64,000 nt of DNA from Eonycteris spelaea (lineage: Eukaryota; Chordata; Mammalia; Chiroptera; Pteropodidae): contig PUFA01000081.1 of assembly GCA_003508835.1 (NCBI GenBank), forward strand, positions 7,874,001 through 7,938,000, written 5' to 3'. The notes beneath the pieces are model-generated. The model saw only the letters and a program-made list of their open reading frames with translations, was not told the origin of the DNA and ran no database searches. How positions within the stretch are numbered: position 1 is the stretch's first letter; the number at the start of each line of letters is the position of its first letter. Below are positions 24,101 to 35,494 of the stretch, piece by piece. The translations under genes and the position numbers were made by a program.

Positions 24101-24519
24101 GTTGAGGGCCTACCATGCGCCAGACTCAGGTACCTAATCATCATGCTGGCATGGGGAGCCCACGACTGCATGGCAGCCCCGAGACTGAGTCCAGTGGCAG
24201 ATGGGGCCTCATACAGAGGTTCAGGGCAGCCGCTGCAGAAACATCCCCTCCTTGCTGCTTTCATCTGCCCTGCAGCCAGACTCCTGAAATGTGGGCCTCA
24301 GGCAGATACTCTGGTCTGAGGCCTGCCTGCTGGGACGGAACCTGGAGAGCTTTCCAGAGCCCTGGCTCTCAGGGAGCAACGTCCTTCACAGTCCAGAATA
24401 TTGCTCTATTTTGCTCTCTGATCTCCCAATCTGGGGGATTTGACTCAGATGAGGACAGATGGACACCGGTCCCTGATTACTAAGACCCCAACCAAAACGT
24501 ACCTTCCACATTCAGATCA

Positions 24520-24680
24520 GGTCCCTCCTTAAAATGGGGCTCCCAATCCCACCAGAAATTTCTTAAAAATCCAGGTTCCCAGGACCCATTCCTGGCTTGC
24601 CAATTCAGAATCTCCCAGGAAATTCTGGATTTTTAATGAGTTTTTTCATGACTGGGAACCATGACTCTGGATTAGGGACC
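24520..24680. mobile_element. hAT-type MITE-like fragment
   Basis: 'aatttcttaaaaatccaggt', 'aattcagaatctcccaggaa' and 'ctggatttttaatgagtttt' are the mirrored body words of MER5- or MER20-like elements. The family is not certain. Confidence 0.45.
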
Positions 24681-24699
24681 TGACAAGCCTCAGCATAGC

Positions 24700-24920
24700 A
24701 CAGAGGAGAAAGTTGGGGGCTCTGGAAGCAGAAAGCTCCAGTCTTAAATCTAGCAGACTTACAGTATGACCCTTGGCAGGTTGCTGAAACTCTCTGGATC
24801 TCCCTTTTCCCACCTGAAAGGGGGAAAGTAAATATAACTCCGTTTCCTCCATCCATTGCAAGAATTTTTCATGAGAAATGTCAAGTTCCTGGCATGGAGT
24901 AGGTGCTTAACCAATGGCAG
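24700..24920 (+). repeat. MIR SINE
   Basis: 'gtatgacccttggcaggttg', 'ctctctggatctcccttttc' and 'ctggcatggagtaggtgctt' are in MIR order. Confidence 0.8.
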
Positions 24921-25534
24921 AGTTTTCACAGCTGTCTTTGAGGTATGTCCTTCTTGTGAATGTTTAGATAGAAACTGCCAGCTATAAGAGCTCCCCCTAA
25001 TGATTTCCAGGCCCGCTGAGCCATCCCCTTGTTCCTGCTCAGACAGGCATGCTGAAATCTCTCCGGCAGGTTTCCTTGGCACTGAAGGCACCAGGCACGT
25101 GCTTTCCCCAGCAGAGGCAAAGCTGGGAGGATCATCCCAGGGTCCCTGGCTCCCCTGTTGAGGAAGGAAAGCCTACTCACCCAGTCCCACTGGGTGGGGG
25201 AGAAGGGACCTGAGGAAGGCTTAGAGAGAAGAAACAGCCCCAAAGTAGGTCAGCACTGCCCTGGACACTAACCCATTTTCAGTCCCTCCTGCCCACAGGC
25301 CCGCCGGCCACAGGACTGTCATCTTGCATTCATTCCTCTCCTGCTGGCAACTTTGACCCCATTTTTTACCTCTTGCCAGCGTAGGGAGAGGGAGGTTTGA
25401 AGAACGCAAGCACGACCATGGGGGCTGCAGAGAGGGCCTTATGGTTCACACTAGGTGTTCTGAGAGGGTTTTTCGCCCACGTGTCTCAACTTTATTTAGA
25501 GAGGGGATTGCGGGAGTCTTGGTGGGTAGTATCG

Positions 25535-25760
25535 TGGTCAAAATAAAACAGGCTTTAGGGCAGCCCGATGTGAGTTCTAAACCCAACTCCCCACTTCTGG
25601 GCCCTGAGTTCTTGTGAAATTGGCTTCCTTTCTTCTGAGCCTCTGTTCTCCCATCTATAAAATGGACTGTTGCAATGGTTAAGTGAGATGGTATCTATAA
25701 AAGTCCTTGCTTGGGGCTTGCTGAGAGGAATGAGCCATAAACAGTAGCTACAATTTTAAT
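25535..25760 (+). repeat. MIR SINE
   Basis: 'gcctctgttctcccatctat', 'aaaatggactgttgcaatgg' and 'ttaagtgagatggtatctat' match MIR. Confidence 0.75.
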
Positions 25761-25774
25761 GTAACAGAGTCTAA

Positions 25775-25995
25775 GAGGCCAGGCTTGGGGATGGGCCAGA
25801 CCTGGGCTGAAAACCTGGCTCTGTTTCTAGGAGTCATGTGAGTTGGGACAAGTGGCTTAACTTCGCTCAGCCTCTGTTTCTTCAGCTGTAAAATGGAGAT
25901 GCTCACCTCCAAAGCCTGTGAGGATCAAATGCAGTGATGTTTGTAATAGAGCCTCATGCAGAGTAAACTCTCAGCCAGTGATAGGTATTATGAAT
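25775..25995 (+). repeat. MIR SINE
   Basis: 'gcctctgtttcttcagctgt', 'aaaatggagatgctcacctc' and 'gaggatcaaatgcagtgatg' match MIR. It is tandem to the previous copy. Confidence 0.8.
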
Positions 25996-26019
25996 GACAA
26001 TTAGGAATTGTGGGTGCAG

Positions 26020-26250
26020 CTATTCACTACATGCTTTCTGAGCACTTCCCACATGCAGCACTGGGATCTAGCAGGGAAGAAAACCACTGGGCCTTGGGCT
26101 CCAGAAGCAGAGCTTGCTGACAAATGCATGGACAAGGGCAGATTATCTCCTGTCCATCTTCTGTGATGCCATGTGGGGAAACCTGGCTTAGTCCTTTGCT
26201 CTCCAGAGGGGTCTGAGGGAGGGTGACTAGCCTCAAGTCACCATCCATGG
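26020..26250 (-). repeat. L2 LINE fragment (antisense), tentative
   Basis: 'tttctgagcacttcccacat' with 'gcagcactgggatctagcag' resembles the inverted L2 3' end. Confidence 0.4.
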
Positions 26251-26889
26251 AGGGAAGCCAGATGCCCTAGTATGCCATGCTGCTTCCTTAATGGTATCTG
26301 CCACCCTCAATGAGCCTTGAACCCTGCCCAGGTGGGCAGAGAGGAGCAGACCTTGGCCTTCAAGGAAACAGTGCATTCAGAAGCAATCAGCAGACACTTG
26401 TGCTTGGCCATTTTCCCAGCTATCATTGACCTAGCAACTCTCCTGTCACAGCTGCTGGAAATCAAGCCATGGAAGCCACTTGATTTGGGTTGCTATTTCT
26501 TGGCAGCTCTTGGGCCCACACTTCCAGGATGTGAGATGAAGCTCTGCTGAGACCCGAGCCTGGGAGGGCAGCCAGAGGCAGAGCAAAGAGCCTAGAGCAG
26601 GCATGGAGATTGCAGAGAGCAGTCCCAGAGAGGCCTGCAGGGCTTAAAAGAGTCTCCACAGGCTGTGAGGGCCAGGGCAGCCCTATTTTTAATTGCAACC
26701 CAGTGCTAGGGACATGCTCTACACAAAAGCCCTCCCCAGCTAAGGTCATGTGATCTGAGCCAGCTGCTGGCCACATGATGCTGAGGAAGAACTATCCCTG
26801 CTCACCAAATCCCTACACCCTGCATCTGCTTTCACACAAACTACACTGAGAAAATCATTGGAGTTCAGGGGAACCTGAACCTGGCTTAG

Positions 26890-27180
26890 AAGCCTGGGTC
26901 CTACCCTGATTCTGCCACCTATACACGGGGTGACCTTGTGCAGAGACGGCAATGCCCCCTCTGGGTCTTAGTTTCTTCATCTTCTCCATGCATGGGTTGG
27001 AACTTTGTGATGGTGACCTGTAGCAGTGAATGGCAAAGGTATCAGAGGAAAGTCTGGGTGTTCTCCGGGCGACCTCACTCACCACTGTTCCTCTCTTGTG
27101 CCCACAACAACCATGGAGGCAGTAATCATAAGCCCACTTTACAGATGGGATAATGGAGTGTGGCAGAGGAGGGGTCATGT
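26890..27180. repeat. MIR fragments in opposite orientations
   Basis: A + strand piece ('ctgattctgccacctataca', 'gggtcttagtttcttcatct') is followed by an inverted remnant ('actttacagatgggataatg'). Confidence 0.6.
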
Positions 27181-27184
27181 GTAT

Positions 27185-27390
27185 AAATTCTGAAGTTCAA
27201 ATCCTGCATCCACTACTCACAAACTTTAGAAAAGAGCCTTGATGTCTCTGAGTGTCAGTATCCTGAACCGTAAAATGCGGTTAATGATTGCTACTTCTCA
27301 GGATTCTAGTGGATGTCAGGGGTGAGGTGGGGAATGCATGCAAAGTGCTCTTAGCCTGGTACCCGGCATAGAAGAAGTGGTTGTAAATGA
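27185..27390 (+). repeat. MIR SINE
   Basis: 'gaagttcaaatcctgcatcc', 'gtgtcagtatcctgaaccgt' and 'cctggtacccggcatagaag' fit MIR. Confidence 0.75.
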
Positions 27391-27929
27391 GGGTTATGAT
27401 TACATCTAGGATGAGACAGATGGGGGCAGATACCATGGACCTCGATTCCATTCCCTTCTCCCTCATTCCTATCCCTCACCCTCGGCAACCTAAGGTGTAA
27501 GGCAACATTCCTGGAGTCCTCACCCTCACCCTCCCCTAAGTGCACTCACTGGCCCAGGGCAGAACCTTGGGGAAGGCAAAGTCATGTGAGCCCCTTTCTC
27601 AGCCTCAGAGACAAAAATAAAGTGTGTTAACTGTCAGAAGTGTTATGGAACTGTAAAAGGTATATGAAATCACTCCCGTGAATTATTAATAAGTCATGGG
27701 CCTAACTGTTCAGTGATAGTATAAAATGACAAAAATGTTTATTGGGATATAAAGAATTTTTTTTTTTTAAGGTGTGAACTGTGGGAATAGTTGTCCATGT
27801 GGTTTCAGAACCAGGAGCCAAAGGTGTATAGTGTTTCAGGACCATGGAAAGCGACATGGATGGGCGAAAGGGGGCTTTCTCTTGACAGGCTCCTCTGATA
27901 CGGAGAGCAGCAGCCACAGCTGTCTGGAT

Positions 27930-28420
27930 CTCCCACTCCAGCGGCTTCCTGTTCCAATCGCAATTGCCTTTGCCTATACCACTCTTAGAGCTGACGACCC
28001 TGCTGGCTGCAGCCTCGTCTCCCTAGACTCCAGTTCACTGTGGAATTCACTAAGCCCAATGACCCCAACACCGCAGGAGAGGCTGGGGGTGCATCCTGAT
28101 GAAAGCTGTCTTCCTCTGAGCAGTTTAAGGTAACTAATCAGAACTGTGATTCTGGCAGCTGTGACTGCTAATGGAGTTAGAAACTGTCAAGCTGAAGGTA
28201 ATAATTGTCTCCTTTAAAAAACTAGTTAATTAGCATAATCAGGGCATAAATGGGCCAATATTCCTAACCCGACATGGGAAATGAATATGAATTGTGATGC
28301 CTTCAGAGATATCAACATGAGCCGGGAATTGGTGTCACCAGCTCCGGAGGAATAAAATAAGTAAGCATGAAATGTGTGTGTATTCAGGGATGTTGTTGTG
28401 TGAGTGTCCCCAGGAGACAT
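27930..28420. promoter_or_regulatory. Candidate conserved non-coding element (homeodomain/SOX-rich)
   Basis: Nearly 500 bp are repeat-free with balanced composition. Motif words cluster: 'ctaatcagaactgtg', 'gctaatggagttag', 'taataattgtctcct' (SOX-like ATTGTC), 'tagttaattagcataatc' (TAATTA core) and 'gggaaatgaatatgaatt' (POU-like). It sits midway between the two GABA transporter genes. The enhancer role is inferred. Confidence 0.35.
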
Positions 28421-28550
28421 TATTTTATGTAAAATGCACCCCTGTTTTTAAGGTGGCAGTGTTCATCCTGGCATTTTTTCAATTCATCCTTTGATGTGTA
28501 TTACTGAGCACCTGCTGTGAAGGCAGCCAGAATTCATTTTTGGCAAGAAA

Positions 28551-28732
28551 AAGGAGGAGGAAGAGGAGAAGGAGGAGGAGGAGGAGGAGGAGGAAGAGGA
28601 GCAGGAAGAAGAAAGAAGAAGAAGAAGAAGAAGAAGAAGAAGAAGAAGAAGAAGAAGAAGAAGAAGAAGAAGAAGAAGAAGAAGAAGAAGAAGAAGAAGA
28701 AGCAGCAGCGCAGCAGCAGCAGAAGCAGCTGT
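28551..28732 (+). repeat. Compound purine microsatellite GGA / (GAA)29 / GCA
   Basis: Imperfect GGA/GAA units (28,551-28,614) are followed by 29 uninterrupted GAA units (28,615-28,701) and then imperfect CAG-type units to about 28,732. The + strand is almost pure purine until the CAG part. The long K/E/R or S/F/L open frames here are artefacts of the triplet repeat. Confidence 0.97.
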
Positions 28733-28989
28733 TCACAGAGTGTGGTCCCCATCGCCTAAGCCCTCAACCTCTTCCCACGCCCAAAGAGGTTTAATTTCTG
28801 TGTGTTTCAGGGTAAAATGAGGACATATTCTAAGTTATACATGTCTGGTAAGTGTCCCATGAGGCTCTGAAAATTGAAAAGTTCATCTCTCACAGCCCTG
28901 GCAGGCAATGGCTGCCCGAGGTGTGTGCTCTTCAGATGAGTTGGCACAGAAAGAATGGGAATAGGCATGAAATGATCCTAGTGACATAA

Positions 28990-29225
28990 CACCTTATATA
29001 GCACTTCTGAGATGCTGAGCATTGACCGAGGTTATATACATATTCATTTAATCCTCCCCAAAACGCTATGAGGTAGGCTCCATTATCACCCCCATTTTAT
29101 CGAAGAAGGAACTGAGACACAAAATGGTTGAATAACTTGCCCAGCTACCCTGCTAGTGAGTTCCAGAGCCAGGATTTGAATGCAGACAGCCTAAATCCAG
29201 AGTTCCTGTTCTTAAATCTGAATAT
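28990..29225 (-). repeat. MIR SINE, near full length
   Basis: 'accttatatagcacttctga', 'catttaatcctccccaaaac' and 'aacttgcccagctaccctgc' are in inverted order. Confidence 0.85.
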
Positions 29226-29294
29226 AGAATAGGAGAGTTATGCTTGATGAAGTCGAACATCCATAATATGGGGCAGGAGGGGAGCAGAACGGAA

Positions 29295-29410
29295 GCAACA
29301 CATATTGAGCACCTAGTATGTGGAAGGCACTGAACTGGGTCTGAGGCCACCAAGGGAACCAAGACCCAGTCCCCATAACCAAGGCACTTTCAGGATGAAG
29401 CCAAGAAATA
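29295..29410 (-). repeat. L2 fragment (antisense)
   Basis: 'cacatattgagcacctagta' and 'tgtggaaggcactgaactgg' are the inverted L2 3' end. Confidence 0.6.
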
Positions 29411-29618
29411 TTGACACGTATAGCCCCAGGGTCTCGAGGATCACTTCATGTGCTCTGGGTTTGAATCCTGGCTCCTCCTCTTCCCAGGTAGGTAAGGTAC
29501 CCTTGCATGAAGGTCTGAGTTTGAGTCCTCCCAGAAGCTTTACCCCAAATAAAGATATAAGTTTAAATCATTCATTTAGAAGATGAACCCAGGGAACATC
29601 AATAGTGAAGTGAGAAAG

Positions 29619-30169
29619 TGTATTATCCAAAATTATTCATTGCCATAACAAATTACCCCCAAATTTAGCAGCACAAAACAACAAACATCTATTATCTAAT
29701 AGTTTCTGAGGGTCAGAATCTGGAAGTGGTTTAGCTGGTGGTTCTGGCTCAAGGTCTTCCATGAGGCTTCAGTGAACTTGCCAGCCAGTCGTTTGAAGAA
29801 TTGACTGAGGCTGAAGGATTCACTCCAGAGCTCACTCCCATAGTTGTTGGCAGCCCTTGATCCCCCACTGGCTGCTGGCTGGGGACTTCGTTTCCTAACA
29901 ATATGGGTCCCTCCACAGGGCTTCCCATGACATGGAAGCAGCCTTGCTTCAGAGTGAGTGGGAGTGTGTGTTGGGGGGGGGGCGGGGGGAGAGAGAGAGA
30001 TCACAGAAGCCACAGTGTCTTTTATAACCTAATCTCAGAAGTGACATACCCTCACTTTGTCATATTTTGTTGGTCACAATGACCAATCCTGATATAGTGT
30101 GAGAGGGGATACGGGGTGTGAATTCCAGAGGTGGGGATCATGAGGCCATCTTAAAGTCTGGCTGTGACA
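29619..30169. mobile_element. LTR-like relic (MaLR/ERVL class, name tentative)
   Basis: The block begins TGTATTA and ends GTGACA. Its internal words are 'ccataacaaattacccccaa', 'acaacaaacatctattatct', 'gtttctgagggtcagaatct' and 'catattttgttggtcacaat'. I recognise these from a widespread mammalian LTR-type repeat but cannot name it with certainty. It has no coding capacity and is probably a solo element. A G-run with (GA)n lies at 29,973-30,000. Confidence 0.55.
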
Positions 30170-31880
30170 GAAAATGAGATGGGGGAAGCAAAGGAAGACA
30201 ATAAGGATGTGTTATCAAGCCAGGTCCATTACAGGCCACTAGACTTAACCCCACAGGGGGACTCTGAGAGACAGTGTAGAACATACTTCAGAGTCATCCC
30301 AACCTACAGATGAGGATGCTAGGGTATTTTTCCATCTAATCCTCACCCATCATTGGTTTTAACTCCAGAGTTTTCTGTTTTCTCTGTGCACGAGGCAAGT
30401 ATGATGGGTGATACCCTAACAGAATCTACTTCAGAGGTGACTTCTCCTCTCTTGCCTTAAGATTCCTGGTTGTAATTAGGATAACAACACTTACACGATA
30501 GAGTAACTGTGCAGTGATAGTGCTTGGCACATAGTAAGTATTTGGTAAAGCATGTGATGTGGCTAAGGTAGTCATTCTGATGGATGGTTGCAAGGATGAA
30601 ATGAGATAATATCAACAATATCTTAGTTAAATCCCCACTTCTTGACTTCCATTCCTGTGCTCTTTCCAGCTCGGGACATCATTTCCCAAACTCTAGACAA
30701 TAATACTACAGGTCTCAGTGCTCTAATACTTAGAGGATCCTAGAGACAGACCGGGGGTGGGAACGGGATATTTCAAAAGTCGTTTCCAATCTCAGCATTC
30801 AAGACATGCATGAGATCCAAAGAGCCTAGTGCAGAATCAGAACCTCGGGCAGCACCAAAGCCATGTTCCTTGCACAAGCCTGCTCACCTGGCTTCATTCC
30901 CTCTTTGTTAGCAATGCCTCTTTAGTAGTTAGATGTCTTAAGACCCATCTGTATGTCAGTAAAGTGGTGTGTTTGAGGCTCCACAACTAGAAAGGAGCAG
31001 ATCCAGGACTCGAAGCCCAGGTATAACCATCTTAGGTAAGGTGCCTTAGTTCTCTGTGCCTCAGTTTCCTCACCTCTAATAAAGGAACCAGGTCAGCTTC
31101 ATGAGCATGTGATGTGGTTTAATTCTCTTTGGCCACTTCCTAGAAATTCGTAATTTTTAAATAAGGGGATCGGCATTTGCAGTTTGCACTGAACCCTGAA
31201 AATCACTCCTGTGCGGGAGTGATAATCACAGCAACTCCCTCCACTGGACATGTTCTGTTCTGGCTCCAGATCTACTCTCTAGCCTTCAACTTGCCCTGTA
31301 GCCCAGAAGTCTGGCCTATAAAGCTACACCCTTAGGCTTCCTTGTCCTCTAATGAAAGTTGGGTTCAGCCAATAGAAAGGGCCGGAGGAAATGAAAGGGC
31401 AGAAGGAGGCAGATTCCCAGGCCCAAGGGCATGATCCTCTTCTCCCAATGTGTTTTCCCCTGATTCCCTCCCTGCTAAGTCACTACAGGTTAGCCCTGCT
31501 CATCTCCCAAAGCCGCTGCTCCTGTCAGGCACCCCTCTTCTGGAGCTGTGGCCACTCTCACCCATTCCAGTAACGTCTCCTCCCCTGGTTCACTCAGGCT
31601 CCTAGTTCCTGACATCATCAGGTGTTTCATCATCCTTTGTTAGTTTTCTTGAACCTTTTGTGAAACTCCTGAATTTCCCCATATGTATGCACCTTCTCTT
31701 TGCCATCAGGACCCTGCCTGATACACTCTCACATGGAATTGTTGGGGAGGCTAAGAAAAATCCCACACGTAACAGCACAGCATGGTGCATAGTAAGTACT
31801 GAGTAAAAGTTCGTTATTACTACTATTTGTTATCTAGCTCCAAAGGCCAAAAGCTCTCAGCCATTATCCTAGCCACAACC
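30170..31880. other. Unannotated intergenic stretch
   Basis: Small MIR pieces are visible at about 30,472-30,560 ('agtgcttggcacatagtaag') and 31,005-31,100 ('tgtgcctcagtttcctcacc'). The remainder, including about 31,260-31,610, looks like old unplaced repeat or unique DNA. No gene is supported. Confidence 0.5.
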
Positions 31881-31882
31881 TA

Positions 31883-31895
31883 ACACATGCGCGCG

Positions 31896-31930
<35 letters not shown>

Positions 31931-31938
31931 GTATGCAC
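31883..31938. repeat. Alternating purine-pyrimidine tract (GC)n(AC)n
   Basis: There are 56 bases of unbroken purine/pyrimidine alternation, with (GC)8 at 31,889-31,904 followed by (AC)13 to 31,930. This is a classical Z-DNA-prone composition. Confidence 0.95.
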
Positions 31939-32344
31939 TACTCTGCTGAAAACAGTTTGTCTGGTGGATTGTGGACAACCATAAAGAGCTGTCTTTAGAA
32001 GTTTTTGGCTTTGGGAGTGAAGCTAGAGTGTAAATTGTTCCCAAGCTCTTGTTTCCAGCCCAGGAGCTCTAGGCTGCTCTCTGGCTCTCATCTAAGGGAT
32101 TTCTCTCACTCTCTCTTGCTCTCTCTCTTGCTCTCTCCCTGCTCCCTCTAAGAAGACCCAGCCAGCCAGCTGGTCTGTGGAGGCCTCACTACTATCCAAG
32201 ACTTGGGTCTCTGCAGCCTTAACCCTCCTCTGGCACGTGAGGACTCTAAAGGAAAAGACAGAAGCCAGGATTCGGTTTCTCCCTCTATTTGCATAAGCAA
32301 ATCACCTCGCGACTCTATTACCCCTTCCCAGGAGAAATTGGAAG

Positions 32345-32400
32345 ACATTGCAAGACCAGGAAGTGTAAAAAGACCAAGACCAAGAAGTGTAAAAAGAGCA
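32345..32400 (+). repeat. Short tandem duplication
   Basis: Two near-identical 20-base units ('accaggaagtgtaaaaag' and 'accaagaagtgtaaaaag') are separated by 'accaag'. No larger array is present. Confidence 0.7.
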
Positions 32401-32653
32401 TGGTGTGGCCAAGAGAGCACCAGTGCCACCAGCCAAGGGCACAAACTGATTGCCACCAGTGCCCAGAGCAATGCTAGGGAACCCCAAAGAATAAGCTCTG
32501 CTCCTCCTCTGGGGCCCAAATCCACTAGACTCCCAGCTGCACAGACCCCTAAACCTTGGAGCTACTGCAGCCCTGGGGTCTACTTGTTGTTTCAGAGCCT
32601 TATCTGTCTTGTTCTCCACTGCAGCCTCAGATCCTGACAAATGTGTGTTGAGG

Positions 32654-32677
32654 GAATGAATGAATGAATGAATGAAT
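32654..32677. repeat. (GAAT)6 microsatellite
   Basis: Six perfect tetranucleotide units. Confidence 0.9.
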
Positions 32678-33084
32678 TCTTGAGTCCATAAACTAATGTG
32701 AGAGGCAGCTAAGCTCTCCCTGTATTTTAGACCCAATCAATTTCAGACAAAGTCTCCCCTCTATGTGTGACCTGAGGCTGCTGTGGAAGAATCCCCCCAC
32801 AAGGCATTTTCCTCTCAGTGACTTTTTTACTCCGCTAAATACACACTCCCCTGACCTGTGACTATTCTCAATGGAATAAATCTTCCATTCTTTTATTAGT
32901 TTCTCTCCCATGCAGCTGAGGTCCTGACCAGGGGACCCATAGTGGGGATGCGTGGAATTTTAAAGGAAAACTCCATGACCACTTGTTAAGAAAACCACAG
33001 AGACAACTCCTGGGATGAAGAGGCTTAGCTGGGTTGGTAAACAGAAGATGGCAGATGTTTCCTACAGAGACCCCTCCCCAAGAA

Positions 33085-33480
33085 TCCCCCTGTATCAGGT
33101 TGGCGTCCACCAGAAACGGACCTTGGGACAAGGTTTTGGATGCAAGCAGTTTATTCAGTAGGTGACCCTAGGAGACACTGGTAGGGCATGGGGAAGACAG
33201 AGAGGGGAAGGAAGGAGATAAAGGGCTCATTACTGAGTAGGTTACCGCTATGGGCAACGGAGCGTAGAGCATACCTTAGCCATCCCACAGGGAGCAGAGA
33301 GCTGGGTATCCCTCCTCCAACTTCATCCTCTCACTGGCCAAGGGCTGCTTCCAGGAGCACATCCAGCCTACCCCACATGGACAAGAAAAAGCACTTGGAC
33401 AGAGAGGGGCAAGGCCTTGCGGGGACTTACAAGTCTTTGCAGGGAACTGCCTATACCACCTTCACCTGAAATACACAACC
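33085..33480. mobile_element. Old LTR-like interspersed repeat, unnamed
   Basis: 'caccagaaacggaccttggg', 'gcaagcagtttattcagtag' and 'gtgaccctaggagacactgg' are words I associate with a widespread mammalian repeat with an inverted poly(A)-signal-like TTTATT. The class is uncertain. Confidence 0.4.
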
Positions 33481-33584
33481 AGTCATCAACAACAGGACAG
33501 AGCCTCCTATGATGTGTGTCTTGTTTACAACTATATTCATGCGTTTGTACCACCACCATCTGTGCAGAGTTTTGACCCTTACAT

Positions 33585-33715
33585 ATCCTTTATCGCATGC
33601 TTTGCATGCCCCTGTGAGGTTGTAGAAACCGTCATCTGCATTTTACAGATGAGGAAACAAAGGCCTAGAAATTACATAACTTTCCCAAGGTCTCACAGCT
33701 AGTAGGTAAACAAAA
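33585..33715 (-). repeat. MIR SINE
   Basis: 'tgcattttacagatgaggaa' and 'cccaaggtctcacagctagt' are near consensus in inverted orientation. Confidence 0.85.
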
Positions 33716-33719
33716 TAAA

Positions 33720-34190
33720 TGAAAATTCCTGCGCCAAGGTAGCTTAAATTCTTGGAGAAGACAGACAATAAACAGATAAGTAAAAAACAGGGTTTTAAAA
33801 GGCAACGAATGCTATGGAGAAAAGTGAAGGCGGGCAGGGGGTTAGGAATACAAAATGAAATAGGGTGATCAAAGAAAAGGTCCCTGAGATGACAGCATTT
33901 GAGCCAATATTTGCAGGAAGTGTGGGCAGGAGGGATCTGTGTGAGAAAACCAAGTTCCAAGAAGAGCAAACAGTAAATACAAACCCCTGAGGCAAAGTCT
34001 GCTATAGAGTGCAGAACACGAACAACCAGGAGGCCAGTGTGGCTGAGATGAGGCGGTGGGCTTTCCAGGGGATGGGGATACAGGGCCTGATCATGCAGAG
34101 CCTTCCAAGTCTTTGCAGGGACTTCGATTTCCACTCTGAGAGAGAGAGTTTCTGGTTTACAATTGATAGAATCCTTCTGGCTACCAAGTT
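33720..34190 (-). repeat. L2 LINE fragment (antisense)
   Basis: 'gagaagacagacaataaaca', 'tgctatggagaaaagtgaag', 'atagggtgatcaaagaaaag' and 'gaggccagtgtggctgagat' are a continuous inverted L2 segment. A 163-codon minus-strand open frame here is repeat-derived. Confidence 0.8.
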
Positions 34191-34208
34191 GAGAAGAAAA
34201 TGAAGTAA

Positions 34209-34262
34209 TGTGTGAGTGAATGTGTGAGTGAATGTGTGAGTGAATGTGTGAGTGAGTGAGTG
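34209..34262 (+). repeat. 12-bp minisatellite, about four units
   Basis: The unit TGTGTGAGTGAA is repeated from 34,209. The fourth unit drifts to GAGTGAG. Confidence 0.9.
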
Positions 34263-34819
34263 TCCTTGTACCTTTTCACAGATTAGTCTGAACCACTTAC
34301 TTTATGGAGAGACAGGAGGCAAGAGAGGATAACCCATACTGCACACAGAGTCTGGAATTCGGGACCAGCAGACAAGCAGCTGGGCCTGGCGGGAAGCTGA
34401 TGGTCTTTGCTGTGTTCCCAGCTGTCCCCACTGGCCCCGTGTTCCCTTTGCCAGCATAACCTCAGGGAGCTCATGTGATCACATACATGAAAGTGAGCCC
34501 CACGCAGAGAAGATCATCAGGGGCTTTGTGACAACTGTTTTCCCTCAAAGTGTGCTTTCATGAGGCCCCGGGACAGCCCTTTTCATCCTCCTTCAGCCCC
34601 TGGGCTGCCAACCCCAGGCAGCAGGCTGAGGCTGCAACACTCCTACTCCACAGGAGAAATAGCACAGTTGCTGAAATAATAACACTCCGATACAGGCACC
34701 CCTGCTATGAAGGGAAAAGGCCCACAAGCATACCTCAGGGGCACAAACATGTGGCCAACAGATGCCTAATTCCCTAATAGAACATTAACTCCTGTGAATC
34801 AAGCACTGTGTGCTCTTTC

Positions 34820-34822
<3 letters not shown>

Positions 34823-34868
<46 letters not shown>
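34823..34868. repeat. (TC)23 microsatellite
   Basis: 46 uninterrupted bases of TC dinucleotide. Confidence 0.95.
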
Positions 34869-34873
<5 letters not shown>

Positions 34874-34954
34874 AAACTGAGGAAGTTTAGGGAGAGAAGG
34901 GAAGAAGAGGTAAAGCTCAAAGGGGAGGAAAATGAAGGAAGGGGAAAAGATAGC

Positions 34955-35095
34955 CCTATGAAGTAGATCCTGTCAGTACCCCCATTTTGCAGATGTGGAA
35001 AATGAGACTCAGAGAGGTTAAGTCACCTGCCCAAAGATACAGAGCGGGGAAGTGCTAGAGCTGGGGTTCTGTGTTCTAATGCTGACCCTGCCTGC
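34955..35095 (-). repeat. MIR SINE
   Basis: 'cattttgcagatgtggaaaa', 'ctcagagaggttaagtcacc' and 'gctagagctggggttctgtg' are in inverted order. Confidence 0.85.
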
Positions 35096-35494
35096 ATATA
35101 GCAGTCTGGTATGGGGCACAATCTGTGCCTGGTTCTTCAGCAGGGTCAGGATCCTGAGATCCCTGGAGCCTGAGCTCCAGGCTTGGGTGAGTAATGGAGA
35201 CTGAGAGGGGGAGGGTGCCAGGGGAAGGAGCTAGGACTGTTCCTCTCCTTAGCCCCCAGAGCACACCTCCAGTCTAACCACCAGGTCATATGTAGCTCCA
35301 GGTACCCTAGTTTCTCCACTCAGACACCAATCATCCTCTGGACCATGCTGTGGATGTTGAAAGCACATCAGCTCTGCCCTCATGGGGCTATGAATCTAGA
35401 GGGCACACACAACAAAACCCAATGTAGAAGTTCTCAACTTCTCCCAAAGGAGCTCCTTCAATCTTCAATGGGATTTAACTAATTCTGCTCATTC

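Noticed and set aside
28479..28794. Poly-Ser, poly-Phe/Leu, poly-Lys and poly-Glu open frames
   Set aside because: They are translations of the GAA/GGA microsatellite in each frame.
33643..34134. 163-codon minus-strand open frame
   Set aside because: It is entirely within MIR and antisense L2 sequence.
31883..34868. Regularly repeated short units considered as a CRISPR-like array
   Set aside because: They are simple microsatellites and a 12-bp minisatellite without spacers, in a mammalian genome.
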